Part shown: positions 44,013 through 54,300 of the stretch, piece by piece | Layout: the number at the start of each line of letters is the position of its first letter | Position numbering within the stretch: the stretch's first letter is position 1 | From: Emiliania huxleyi CCMP1516 | Lineage: Eukaryota > Haptophyta > Isochrysidales > Noelaerhabdaceae | Direction: 5' to 3' | Assembly: GCF_000372725.1 (NCBI RefSeq) | Contig: NW_005202368.1 | Span: forward strand, 136,198 to 200,197 | DNA length: 64,000 nucleotides | Translations under genes and position numbers: made by a program | The notes under the pieces: generated by a model | Told to the model about the DNA's origin: nothing | Seen by the model: the letters and a program-made list of their open reading frames with translations, nothing else | Databases searched by the model: none

Positions 44013-44529
44013 GTCGGCGTGGGCCTCGCAGGCGGCGCTGAGGTGGCCGTGCAGCTCCTGTCGGAGCACCTGCGGCGCAACCCGGGCCACGCCGTCGCTT
44101 CGGACGACAAGCGGAATGGTTTTAACTCCATCTCGCGCGAGGCCATCTTTGCCGGTCTGCGCCGCTGGTACCCCGAGCTCATCCCCACGGTGGCGCTGTG
44201 GTACAAGGTCCCGCGCCGCCTCTTCCTCTTCAACGAGGAGGCGCGTGACGGCGACGGCAACGTCTTCGTGTCGGCCGAGGGATGCGCGCAGGGAGACCCG
44301 CTCGGCCCGTTCCTCTTCGCCATCGGCTACCACTGGACGCTCCTCGAGATGCAAGTGCGCAACCCGTCCGCCCTCATTTTAGCCTACCTGGTCGTCTTTT
44401 GATGACACATACGTTGCGGATGCGCCGAGGCCTGCTCTCGAGGCGATGCTCGAAGGCGACGACCTCGCTCGGAGGTGGAGCGGGGTGGAGAGCAACGTCA
44501 GCAAGCGTCAAATCTGGGCGCCGCGGTGA
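44013..44529 (+). pseudogene. LINE-like reverse transcriptase fragment
   Basis: Reads VGVGLAGGAEVAVQLLSEHL, then DDKRNGFNSISREAIFAGL (first catalytic Asp region), GCAQGDPLGPFLFAIGYH (conserved QGDPLGP) and SALILAYL. Where AYLDDTYV is expected, about 10 extra bases (GGTCGTCTTT) break the frame; DDTYVADAPRPALEAML resumes in another frame and stops at 44529. So it is a non-LTR retrotransposon RT relic without thumb, endonuclease or RNase H domains. Confidence 0.7.
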
Positions 44530-44716
44530 AGCAGCTCAGGACCCCGCACGCTCGAGCCCGCACGCGCGCAAGCCGTCGAGCGCGGGCTCGCGCAAAAATT
44601 CTTTTGTCCGCCATCGCACGACGATCGCAGCGGTTGGCCTCCTGGAATATTGCAGTCGGTCACGTCCCCATCTTGGCCCGCCGGAGCGACGCCCCCGTGC
44701 GCCAGCGACGACTGCC

Positions 44717-45757
44717 TCATCTCGGGTTGCAGAGCACATTCTTCAGCCTCTGCGCGATCGCGATGCTGGCTTCGCCCTCGCCACGGCCGTCGAAGCAATC
44801 GCACGTCTCCTTGCAGTAAAAGTGGAGCGAATTTGCGCCGGGGCCCCAGATGACGTTCGGGTGGCTCTCGACCACCGCGTGCGCGTCCAAGATCTCGCCA
44901 CCGTACCGGGCGACGGTCTTGCGAGCGATCGCATTGTAGATTTTTGCGTCCGAGTTGAAGCGAGGGCCTCGCCCGTTGTTTGATTGCTGCCACTTCGGAC
45001 TCGCGTTCGCCAACGGCGTGCCCAGGCGGAACACAAGGCGCGCGGCCGGCGCGAGCCGGCGTAGCTGCACGAGGGCACGTTCGAGCTCGATGGTGTAGTC
45101 GGTGATGTTGTGGATCATCATCAGATCCCACGCCATAGATCCAAGCACGACCACGTGGGGCGGCGGGTAGATACGAAAGTAATCGTCAATGTTGGCAGCG
45201 TGGTACCAAAAGGACGCGCGCTGACCGACCGAAAGGTGAATGTTGTTGACCTTACTCAGGTCGGAGAGCGATGTCAGGAAGCGATAGTGCAGCCGGTGCG
45301 AGCCCATCACACCGCACAGCACGTCGTTCCCTTTATTCCGTTTGGGGTCGCGTGCCGTGTGATTGAACGTCACCTGGGGAGCGTCGCCCACGCGAGTGCC
45401 GTGCTCGTCGAGGAAGAAGTCACGAAAAATGCCACGCATGATCGAGTCGCCCAGGAAGAGGATTGTAGCGCTGGGGCCGCAGAAGTCGACAAACTGAGAG
45501 CGCATGCCACTCGCGCTCTGCAGCTGCCCAGCACGCAGCCGGCCAAGGCAGTCAACCATCGTGCCGCGATCGTAGAAAGCAAATCTGCCTTCCTTGCATA
45601 CCAGCGCATGTCTTGCGCGCTTGAATGGGATGCGGCACGCGTCCAAGCAGCTTCGTGCCGGCAGCCAGCTGACGCTCTCGTCGCCACGGCACAGCGAGCG
45701 GCCGTCCCCGCTCGGTGTAACTTCAGAGGCATTCACGCAGCACTGCTCACGCACCAT
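44717..45757 (-). CDS. PC-esterase/SGNH-hydrolase-like protein
   Basis: About 346 residues. ILFLGDSIMRGIFRDFF carries the GDS block with the nucleophilic Ser; HVVVLGSMAWDLMMIHNITD is the middle block; ARYGGEILDAHAVVESH with NSLHFYCKET contains the likely Asp...His of the triad. This order (GDS...W D...D..H) is typical of trichome-birefringence-like/PC-esterases that acetylate or deacetylate glycans, and of related algal proteins. Early Cys residues (CCVNASEV, LCRGDESVS, CLDACRIPF) suggest a lumenal protein. The first codons (MVREQ) look like intron ending at gtgagcag|TGC, so a 5' exon with a signal anchor is probably missing. Confidence 0.65.
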   Translation of the reverse strand: MVREQCCVNASEVTPSGDGRSLCRGDESVSWLPARSCLDACRIPFKRARHALVCKEGRFAFYDRGTMVDCLGRLRAGQLQSASGMRSQFVDFCGPSATILFLGDSIMRGIFRDFFLDEHGTRVGDAPQVTFNHTARDPKRNKGNDVLCGVMGSHRLHYRFLTSLSDLSKVNNIHLSVGQRASFWYHAANIDDYFRIYPPPHVVVLGSMAWDLMMIHNITDYTIELERALVQLRRLAPAARLVFRLGTPLANASPKWQQSNNGRGPRFNSDAKIYNAIARKTVARYGGEILDAHAVVESHPNVIWGPGANSLHFYCKETCDCFDGRGEGEASIAIAQRLKNVLCNPR

Positions 45758-46937
45758 GCCACCGGGTGAGAAGAGGTCTGCTCTGGCGCCTCAGCGACGA
45801 TGCCGCCGATCGGGACGTAGAGCGACTTGGCCAGCGCCTGCTCGTGCGGTCGCGCTGCGGGGAACAGCGAGCGCGGGGCGAAAGCGCCGCCCGGCGGATG
45901 CGGTTTACGAACGAAGAAACAACTTTGACAAAAATTGGGGCTATCTGTTTATTCTGTCTATTTTTTCTGAGCTAGCCTTCACTCACACGCAAGGCTGGCA
46001 CAGAAAGCAAGAAAACAGCAAAAAACCCTCGGATACTTTTTATTGAGCTTAGCCCTCGATGTTATGAAGCAAACGCAAGGCGGACATGGCATATCGCTCT
46101 CGGGCCCACAGACATACCTTGAAGGGTGATGACGGCCGCGCCATGGGAGGACATGAGCCGACCTGTGCCGCCGGCCTGCGCCTGCCCGAGCGCGTGCGCA
46201 GCGCGTGCGCCCATTGGTCTCTACATGTATCATCCTGCGGATGCGGTGGAGCCTACCTAGGGTGGAGCTGGCCAGCATTCGGACGCACTGGGTGGCCGGA
46301 GCGCCTCTCGCGTTTGCGCTCTGCCTAAAGCGCATGCAAGCACTACTTCCGCCCTCCTCACGAGCTGGAGGCAGAGAGAGAGAGAGAGAGAGATTTTCAA
46401 TACCAAATGAGTGATTGTTTGGAGGCACGGTGTCCAGTGAGTGAGTGAGTGACGCTGCCGCGCGCGGAGACGCGGACACTGCGGCGGCCTTCGCAGCGCA
46501 GCGTCATGGAGCTAGCAGCCTCTATCGACGCCGCGCCAGGTCGCCGCGGAAGCAGCTCAGGACCCCGCGCGCTCGAGCCCGCACGCGCGCAAGCCGTCGT
46601 GGACCACCAAGAACTGGCACGGGCTGCAGATGCAGCGCTTGTCTGTCGTTCTCCACACCGCCGTGGCGTGGCAGACGGTGAACGAGCTAGCGTGCGGGGA
46701 CAGCGGCATTGTGCACGGAGCTAAGTGCATTGCCGTTCTTAACGGAGTCGCTTAGGCGGCTCCGGTGGTGTGCCGGTGATAGTACTAGCACGCGCCAGTT
46801 CGCACCTGTGTCGAGCCTGTGTGCTGTGAGAGAGAGTTGTCTTGTTTAAATTCTTTAGTGCCAGTGCGAGCCAGTCCCGTGCCCAGTCCTGTGCCCAGTG
46901 TCGTGCGAGGGAGTTTTGTTGTAAAATTCTTTCGTCG
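45758..46937. other. Intergenic with repeat fragments
   Basis: No supported gene. 46549-46598 repeats 44524-44573 (AAGCAGCTCAGGACCCCG and GCACGCGCGCAAGCCGTCG). 46372-46430 is a (GA)n-ATTTT element. The far 3' end (46855-46937) is a full dispersed CCAGT element that forms the 5' leader of the next gene. Confidence 0.45.
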
Positions 46938-49900
46938 ATGTCCCCAACGAACGCCAGGCCACAGGCCAGTGGCAACCAGTGGCAACCAACGCAGCACCCG
47001 CAGCCTCTGTATCCGCAGCAGCATCCGCCGCATCCACAGTTTGTGCTTTCGTTGCCTCGCCACTCCTATCCTCGTCCGCCGCACCAGCAGCGGCAGTACT
47101 CAATTCGTCCGCCCGAGCTCATGCCACTACCACGGCACAGCGGCGCAGGAGTGGATCGCAGGCCCACTTGGCCGCCGCCGCCGCAAGCGCCGCAGCCGTG
47201 GCCACAGAACCGACAGCCGCAACCTCAGGCCTATCCGCAGCAGCCGCACGCCTACCAGCACCTGCGCCCGCCGCGCCCGCCGCACCCGCCGCACCCGCCG
47301 CACCCGCCGCACCCGCCGCACCCGCAGTGTGTGCCGCTTTCTTTGATGCCTCGCCACTCCTATCCTCCGCCGCATGGAACGCACCAGCAGCTGCAGTACT
47401 CCCTTCCGCCCGAGCACAGCGGCTCAGGAGTGGATCGCAGGCACAGCTGGCCGCCGCCGCCACTTCCGCCGCAGTCGCGGCCACAGTACCGATCACCACA
47501 ACCTCAGGCCTATCCGCCGCAGCCGCACGCCTACCCGCACCTGCGCCCGCACCCACCGCCGCCCCACCCGCTACCGCCCCACCCGCTGCCGAGGCCTCCG
47601 GGCGGTGGTCTGGCGGGCGGTGGCAAGCGACCCCGCGACGAGTCGCTCGACCACAGCAGCTGGCGGCGCGACGAGCAACAGAGCAGCGACGCGCGCATTC
47701 GCGTCGAGCCCAGCCGTAGTGCTGCCGGTGGTCAGTGCAATGCTAAGCAGCTCAACAACCGCATCTCTGATGCCAGCGGCACCGAAGAGCTGCTCACGCT
47801 CTTCGCTGCCCACAGCACGGGCTTGGATCACATCCATGCAGGAAATTTGTGGAACAAGCTCGGCAAGCAGAACATTGAGCGGCGGCACGAGGAGCAGCTT
47901 GAGCAGCTGGTGCGACGTACGCTCGACCTCGTTTCGTCGTGCGAGGCGCGAACTCTGTCGAACATAGCTCACGGTGTTGCCAAATGCCGGCTGCCAGCGA
48001 GCGTGGTGAGCTCGCTGTTCGCAGCGCTGGCGGAGGCGGCGGTGCGCAGCGGGCTAGCTGGCTTCAGCCCTCAGAACGTGGCCAACATGGTGTGGGCGTA
48101 TGCGACGGCGGGCGTAGCTGCAGACGCGCTGTATGCGGCGGTGGCGGAGGCGGCGGTGCGCGGCGGGCTGGCTCGCTTCAACCCGCAGGAGCTAGCCAAT
48201 ACGGTGTGGGCGTATGCGACGGCGGGCGTGGCAGCAGACGCGCTGTATGCGGCGGCGGCGGAGGCGGCGGTGCGCGGCAGGCTGGCTGGCTTCACGCCTC
48301 AAAACTTGGCCAACACGGTGTGGGCGTACGCTACGGCGGGCGTGGCTGCGGACGCGCTGTACGCGGCGGTGGCGGAGGCGGCGGTGCGCGACAGGTTGGC
48401 TGGCTTCAATTCTCAGGACCTGTCCAACACGGTGTGGGCGTATGCGACGGCGGGCGTGGCTGCAGACGCGCTGTACACAGCAGTGGCGGAGGCAGCGGTG
48501 CGTGGCGGGCTGGCTGGCTTCACGCCTCAGGCACTGTCCAACACGGTGTGGGCGTATGCGACGGCGGGTGTGGCAGCAGACGCGCTGTATGCGGCGGTGG
48601 CGGAGGCGGCGGCGCGCGGCGGGCTGGCTGGCTTCAACCCTCAGGCGCTGGCCAACACGGTGTGGGCGTATGCGACGGCGGGCGTGGCAGCAGACGCGCT
48701 GTATGCGGCGGTGGCGGAGGCGGCGGTGCGCGGCAGGCTGGCTGGCTTCACGCCTCAGAACTTGGCCAACACGGTGTGGGCGTACGCGACGGCGGGCGTG
48801 GCAGCAAATGCGCTGTATGCGGCGGTGGCGGAGGCGGCGGTGCGTGGCGGGCTGGCTGGCTTCAACCCTCAGAACCTGTCCATCACGGTGTGGGCGTATG
48901 CGACGGCGGGCGTGGCTGCGGACGCGCTGTACGCGGCGGTGGCGGAGGCGGCGGTGCGCAGCGGGTTTGCCGGCTTTACGCCTCAGAACCTGTCCAACAC
49001 AGTGTGGGCGTACGCGACGGCGGGCGTGGCAGCAAATGCGCTGTATGCGGCGGTGGCGGAGGCGGCGGTGCGCGGCGGGCTGGCTGGCTTCAACCCGCAG
49101 GACCTGTCCATCACGGTGTGGGCGTATGCGACGGCGGGCGTGGCTGCGGACGCGCTGTACGCGGCGGTGGCGGAGGTGGCGGTGCGCGGCGGGCTGGCCG
49201 GCTTTACGCCTCAGAACTTGGCAAACACGGTGTGGGCGTATGCGACGGCGGGCGTGGCTGCAGACGCGCTGTATGCGGCGGTGGCGGAGGCGGCGGCGCG
49301 CAGTCGGCTGGCTGGCTTCGACCCTCAGGCGCTGTCCAACACGGTGTGGGCGTATGCGACGGCGGGCGTGGCTGCGGACGCGCTGTATGCGGCGGTGGCG
49401 GAGGCGGCAGTGCGCAGTCGGCTGGCTGGCTTCGACCCTCAGGCGCTGGCCAACACGGTGTGGGCGTATGCGACGGCGGGCGTAGCTGCAGACGCGCTGT
49501 ATGCGGCGGTGGCGGAGGCGGCGATGCGCGACAAGCTGGCTGGCTTCAATTCTCAGAACTTGGCCAACATGGTGTGGGCGTATGCGACGGCAGATTATTG
49601 TCACCAGGCACTGCTTGCCCAGTGCCTGCGCACGGTCAGCGCCTCGCTTGCGCAGGATCCGTCAGGGTGGAGCTCTGAGCACCACTCTCAGTTGCACCAA
49701 TGGCAGCTCTGGCTCTCCCTGGAGCGAGGCGAAGACGGGCAGCAGTATCTCCTTCCCGACTCACAGCGCCAGCTTTGCCGCGACGCTATGGTCGCGAACT
49801 TAGCTCGGCCGTCAGGCTTGCAGCGCTCGGTTGCAGCTGCCCTCACCTCCGTCCAGCACGGCTTCGAGGAGGAGTGTCTCGAGCCGCTCACCGGCTACTC

Positions 49901-50138
49901 GCTCGACCTGGCGATACCCTCGACACGCATCGCGATCGAGGTGGACGGCCCCTTTCACTTCCTCCTGCCCGACGGCCGGGGCGTGCGCAGACCCAACGGG
50001 CCGACGCTGCTCAAGCGGCGCCTCCTCGCGGCGGCCGGCTGGCGGGTGATCAGCGTTCCATTCTTCGAGTGGGACGCCTTGCCGACGGCCAGCGAGCGGC
50101 AAACCTACCTGGAGAGGGCGGTCGCCCTGTCGGAGTAA
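46938..50138 (+). CDS. OPR-like repeat protein with C-terminal RAP domain
   Basis: 1,066 residues from ATG 46938, single exon. The first 240 residues are Pro/Gln/His-rich with HPPHPPHP runs. Then come 14 tandem 38-residue repeats (48010-49600) of the type ALYAAVAEAAVRGGLAGF followed by NPQNLANTVWAYATAGVAAD. This spacing and the 'PQ.LANTVWAYA' core match octotricopeptide repeats, which bind RNA in plastids and mitochondria. The C-terminus has DLAIPSTRIAIEVDGPFHFL and LLKRRLLAAAGWRVISVPFF-EWDAL, a complete RAP domain. OPR-RAP proteins stabilise, splice or activate translation of organelle transcripts. No N-terminal transit peptide is obvious, so an upstream start (46842, MFKFFSASASQSRAQSC) could provide one. 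Units vary at few positions. Confidence 0.8.
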   Translation: MSPTNARPQASGNQWQPTQHPQPLYPQQHPPHPQFVLSLPRHSYPRPPHQQRQYSIRPPELMPLPRHSGAGVDRRPTWPPPPQAPQPWPQNRQPQPQAYPQQPHAYQHLRPPRPPHPPHPPHPPHPPHPQCVPLSLMPRHSYPPPHGTHQQLQYSLPPEHSGSGVDRRHSWPPPPLPPQSRPQYRSPQPQAYPPQPHAYPHLRPHPPPPHPLPPHPLPRPPGGGLAGGGKRPRDESLDHSSWRRDEQQSSDARIRVEPSRSAAGGQCNAKQLNNRISDASGTEELLTLFAAHSTGLDHIHAGNLWNKLGKQNIERRHEEQLEQLVRRTLDLVSSCEARTLSNIAHGVAKCRLPASVVSSLFAALAEAAVRSGLAGFSPQNVANMVWAYATAGVAADALYAAVAEAAVRGGLARFNPQELANTVWAYATAGVAADALYAAAAEAAVRGRLAGFTPQNLANTVWAYATAGVAADALYAAVAEAAVRDRLAGFNSQDLSNTVWAYATAGVAADALYTAVAEAAVRGGLAGFTPQALSNTVWAYATAGVAADALYAAVAEAAARGGLAGFNPQALANTVWAYATAGVAADALYAAVAEAAVRGRLAGFTPQNLANTVWAYATAGVAANALYAAVAEAAVRGGLAGFNPQNLSITVWAYATAGVAADALYAAVAEAAVRSGFAGFTPQNLSNTVWAYATAGVAANALYAAVAEAAVRGGLAGFNPQDLSITVWAYATAGVAADALYAAVAEVAVRGGLAGFTPQNLANTVWAYATAGVAADALYAAVAEAAARSRLAGFDPQALSNTVWAYATAGVAADALYAAVAEAAVRSRLAGFDPQALANTVWAYATAGVAADALYAAVAEAAMRDKLAGFNSQNLANMVWAYATADYCHQALLAQCLRTVSASLAQDPSGWSSEHHSQLHQWQLWLSLERGEDGQQYLLPDSQRQLCRDAMVANLARPSGLQRSVAAALTSVQHGFEEECLEPLTGYSLDLAIPSTRIAIEVDGPFHFLLPDGRGVRRPNGPTLLKRRLLAAAGWRVISVPFFEWDALPTASERQTYLERAVALSE
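48010..49600 (+). repeat. 114 bp coding tandem repeat, 14 units
   Basis: Units share GTGTGGGCGTATGCGACGGC and GGCGGTGGCGGAGGCGGCGG. Third-position differences are rare, so expansion or conversion is recent. Confidence 0.9.
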
Positions 50139-50462
50139 GCTACGGTCCAGTATACAGCGGGGAAGGAAAGTAAAATGTGCAGCGCTCTACTTGGAGGAGC
50201 CCTCGATCTTGGGAATGAGAGTATACACACTGTCGCGCCCTTTTTTGCTTGATGTGAGCAAACCAAACGGTGAAAACGAAAAGTAGCCTCTGTACGTCGT
50301 AGAGCCGTACACACATCTTGGCTCTCACAGGGCCTGCAAGAACAGAGATGCTCGCGCGCCCGTGTACCGTATAAGCCCCGTAGCCGTATCACGTAGCACA
50401 CACCCAGAAGGACGTCCCAACGGCCGAGGAACAGGAGGGGTCCGGGGAGCCTCCCCGACAGC
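50139..50462. other. 3' flank of OPR gene
   Basis: No gene seen. Confidence 0.4.
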
Positions 50463-50546
50463 TCACTGCGGCTTTGCCTTCGCCCACGCCTTCTCGCTCG
50501 GCTTGCCCTCGCCGTAAAACTCGACGAACTCGGCGCAAGTGTAGAG
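50463..50546 (-). CDS. Orphan last exon (about 27 aa)
   Basis: Minus strand reads LYTCAEFVEFYGEGKPSEKA then WAKAKPQ and stop. The 'T..EFVE(F/Y)YG' phrase recurs in algal proteins, but no upstream exon is visible across the adjacent GT tract. Confidence 0.3.
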   Translation of the reverse strand, partial: LYTCAEFVEFYGEGKPSEKAWAKAKPQ

Positions 50547-50708
50547 AGCTGGCCCTCGCGCCGCTCCGCATCGGCGTCAACCGGGCCGTCGCCGGGCTCG
50601 CCGCCGTCGGCGGGCCCCGTAAGGGCGAGCGGCGGCGGCGCGTTGAGGTCCTATGGTGGAGAGGAGGAGGTAGCGAACTCAACTGAGTAGGCGGCGAGCA
50701 GTTGAGCG

Positions 50709-50710
<2 letters not shown>

Positions 50711-50807
<97 letters not shown>

Positions 50808-50809
50808 TG
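50711..50809 (+). repeat. (GT)n microsatellite
   Basis: About 45 GT units, one TATG interruption near 50800. Confidence 0.95.
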
Positions 50810-50939
50810 GCCAAGACGCAAGAGTCGCCTTCGTCATAGCCCCAGAGAGAGAGACGTGACGAGGCCGGCCCCAATTGCAGCCGAGCACACAGCTCCCCTT
50901 ACGCCCTCACAGTGCAGTGTCAAATGTACACTCCCAGAT

Positions 50940-51090
50940 CGAGAGACGACTCCCGCGAAAGCACGGCTGGCATCCGTAGAAATACGTCCTAGGCGCTGAT
51001 TGATTGATGGGAAGGCGAAACACAGTCCGACCAACGACTGGGACACCAACGCGGTATGGGTGGACGCAGGACGGGCGATGACGGTCACAC
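50940..51090 (+). repeat. Dispersed repeat pieces (conserved peptides)
   Basis: 50943-50980 reads ETTPAKARLASVEI and matches the minus strand at 16966-17004; 51035-51087 reads NDWDTNAVWVDAGRAMT and matches the minus strand at 10105-10160. Likely relics of one coding or mobile family. Confidence 0.45.
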
Positions 51091-51391
51091 AGGAGCGACA
51101 CACAGAACCACAAGACAAGACACTCAGCCGAACTGACTGCCACACATCCTGAGCGAACTTCCCTAGTCACCCGCGGCCGGACTCCATCCGGCACGCGTCG
51201 CTGGGCGCTCAGAGCCGCGTCCCCTGCTCGCCACCCCGACGCCTAAGGCGCTGTGCGCCTGGTCTGTGTTCACTGTGGAACCACTACCTGGTACTCGTGC
51301 AGCCACAACTTCTGGGCCCAGGCTGCGGCTGGCCGCTGCCTCCCTCGGCGCGGCCAGATAACCGTCGATTTTTGCAGACGCAGGCCAGACG
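51091..51391. other. Upstream of glycosyltransferase gene
   Basis: No gene or clear TATA box seen. Confidence 0.35.
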
Positions 51392-54300
51392 ATGTCGAAC
51401 AGCGGCTTCTCGCCGCTGGTTTGCCTCGGCACCGCCGCCACGGGGCTGCTGCTCCTCGCCTATCAGCTCCAGCCGGCGCCGGCGCCGCAGGTGCAGCGTG
51501 CTCCCGCAGCCCTCGGCGCGACAGCCAAGGCACGGCCATCCAGCATGCAGTCAGCAGCGACCGCCTTGCCGGTCGGGTCTCCGCCGCCGATTGGCGCCGC
51601 CGGGCTCTCCGCCTCGTACCGCGACCACCTCAGCGACTCCGCGCTCGCAGTGCTCAATCGCGAGCGGGCAAAGGCGGCCGGGCCGCGGCACGCGGCCGCC
51701 TTCCGCGTGTACGTGCCCTCTGTGCCGGGCGACCGCGTCGGCGGCGACCTCGAGGAGCCCGACACACTGGCTCGCGCCGTCGCGGCGTCTGCCGCCGACG
51801 GCGAGGTGATGCTGCTGTGCGTGGGCGGGTCGGGCGCGATGCGGACGGGGCTCAACCTTGTGCTCAACTTCCGTGCGATGGGCCTCTACCACATGCTCGT
51901 CCTCGCCCTCGAACGCGACGTCTGCACCTCCCTCTGGGACGCCCTCCCCTCGCTGGCCTGCGTGTGGTGGCCGCGCCGGCTCGAGGCGCCCAGGTGTCGC
52001 GCCTCGTGCAGGCGGTAAAGGAGCTGTGGACGGCGTCTCTTCACGGCGGTGGTGTGAACAGGTGTCGCGCCTCGTGCAGGCGGTAAAGGAGCTGTGGACG
52101 GCGTCTCTTCACGGCGGTGGTGTGAACAGGCCGGCGTCGCTCTACAACACAATGTTCAACAAGGTTGCGCTCGCCTTCTTCGAGGCTCGCAAGGTGCTGC
52201 TCGAGCGGCTCGTGGTGAAGCACCGCCTCAACGTCCTCCATCTCGACGCGGACACGATCTGGTTCGACACTTCCTAGACACTTCCTAGACACTCCTCCTC
52301 CCGCAGGCTCTCTCACCTCCGCTCCCTCACCTCAGCTCCCCAACCTCGCCCGCCGGCCACGCACCGCCGGCCGGCCGCCCTCTCGCTACCGCCCCGTCGG
52401 CACGCCCCGCCCCGCCCCCAACCCGCGTACCCCGTCCTCAAGACGGTCTACCGCGGTTCGTGCTCCACGGATGAAGTCTTGTCCACAGGTTCGCCAACCC
52501 TTACCCCGTCCTCAAGACGGTCTACCGCGACCACGCCATCGTCGTTCAGGCCGACAACCCCTTCGCCAACGCCGGCCTCCTGTGGGCGCAGAGGGGGGCT
52601 AAGTACGAACGCCTAGCCGACTCGGAGCGTTCAACACGCGTTAGGCATCCTGTACGTGCAGAATGTGGCGCCCGGCGACAGCGCGGCGATCGAGCTCGCC
52701 TCCCCTACCCCCACGGTGCCCGAACCCATCCCCTACCCCCCACGGCACCCGAACCCTAGGCATGGGTGCTCGAGGAGCTCAACCGGCGCATCGACCGGTT
52801 CACCTACCGGCCAGAGTCCGTCAAGGAGCTCCCCTCCTCGGGCTGGTCGACGCCGCCGCATTTTGCGAATGCCGACGAGCAGGCCAGCCTGAGTCACTCT
52901 TGTTGTGATGAGTGTATGAGTCGTGCTTGAAGACTCTCACCCCATTCTTCTCCCTCTCTTCGCACTCTCATTCTCACCACTCGTCCCATTCCTACGCCGG
53001 CGAGGTAGGCCAACCTGAACGACATCATCGCGTCGTCTCTCAACGGCGCCCCCACGTTTGCGGCCGGCGTCGAGTTCTACGAGGCCCGCTTCAAGAAAGA
53101 CAAGGGGTCGCAGGAGGCGGCCAAGCGGATGCAGGACGGCCGAGAGGGACGCGCAAGCGCAGCCGCGCGCGAATCCTACCCTACCAACCCGGTACCCGAA
53201 CCCATGCAGGACGGCCGATGGACGCGCAAGCAGCAGCAGGGCGATGTCGCGCCGGCGCGCCAGCGGCTCGTCCCTTTAGAAGCGGAATCTCTCCCCATCT
53301 CTCCCCATACCTCACCGTCTCTCCCCATCTCTCCCCATCTCTCCTCATCTCTCCCCGTAGTCTGCACAGTCCCGCCTTCCCGCCCCCGGACGTCGGTGTA
53401 TTCCGCACGCAGGCGCGTCTCGCTCACGCCAGACCATCTCTCCCCATATCTCCCCATATCTCGCAGGCTCGTCTCGCTCAAGCCAGACCATAGCCTCGAC
53501 AAGGTCGTCCACCTGTGCAAGATGGACTCGTGGGGCGCCGTCTCCGCCGCCCCGCTCCGCGTGCCCGGCAACGCCTCTGCGCCCGCCGCGTCGCTGCTGC
53601 AGCTGTGCGTGTCTCAAGGAAGTGATCGTCTGGTTCTTCTACTGCTTAGGCGCCCGCCGCGTCGCTGCTTCTCGCGCCCGAGTGGCTCTTCTCTCACTTT
53701 CCGTACGGCATCTTCTTCCCGGCGTACCGCGTCTGCCACGCCGCCTCGTGGGGGTGGGAGATAGGGGGAGATCGGGGGAGGTGGGTGGAGATAACGGGGG
53801 ACAGGGGGAGGTCTGGGGGAAGGTGAGGGGGAGATCGGGGGAGGTATGGGGAGGCATGGGGAGGTGAGGATGGGGAGAGGGGGGGGTACGGGGAGGTACG
53901 GGGAGGTACGGGGAGATATGGGGAGATGTAGCCACGTCGCCTCGCGAGGTGGGCGGGCTGTGAACAGCGCCTCTTCACACCTCTGGCTGTGAACCAGGTG
54001 GGAGGGTCTCTCCCCACTCGAGCAGCGGCTGTGCATGCCTGGCGACCCCCACACCGCCCGGCCCCCGGCCACGGCGCGCGTGGCCGTGAACGGCGCCTCT
54101 TCACACCTCTGGCTGTGAGCAGGGTTCCGCGTGCCGACGGTGATGGTGCACATGGCGGGGCTGCGGAACGGGCAGTGGGGGCGGCGCGGCGTGATGCGCG
54201 CGTTTGGCGTGTGGCATGAGGAGGCGGACAAGGTGTGAAGAGGCGCTGTTCACAGCCCGCCCACCTCACGAGACGACGTGGCTACATCTCCCCATCTCTC

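Noticed and set aside
47939..49678. Gly-rich and Arg-rich ORFs in other frames of the OPR gene
   Set aside because: Other-frame translations of the 114 bp repeat; only the frame with VWAYATAG and the RAP domain makes sense.
53755..53935. G-rich array as a possible G-quadruplex regulator
   Set aside because: It is an intronic GGGGAGGT minisatellite; nothing in the sequence separates a regulatory role from repeat drift.
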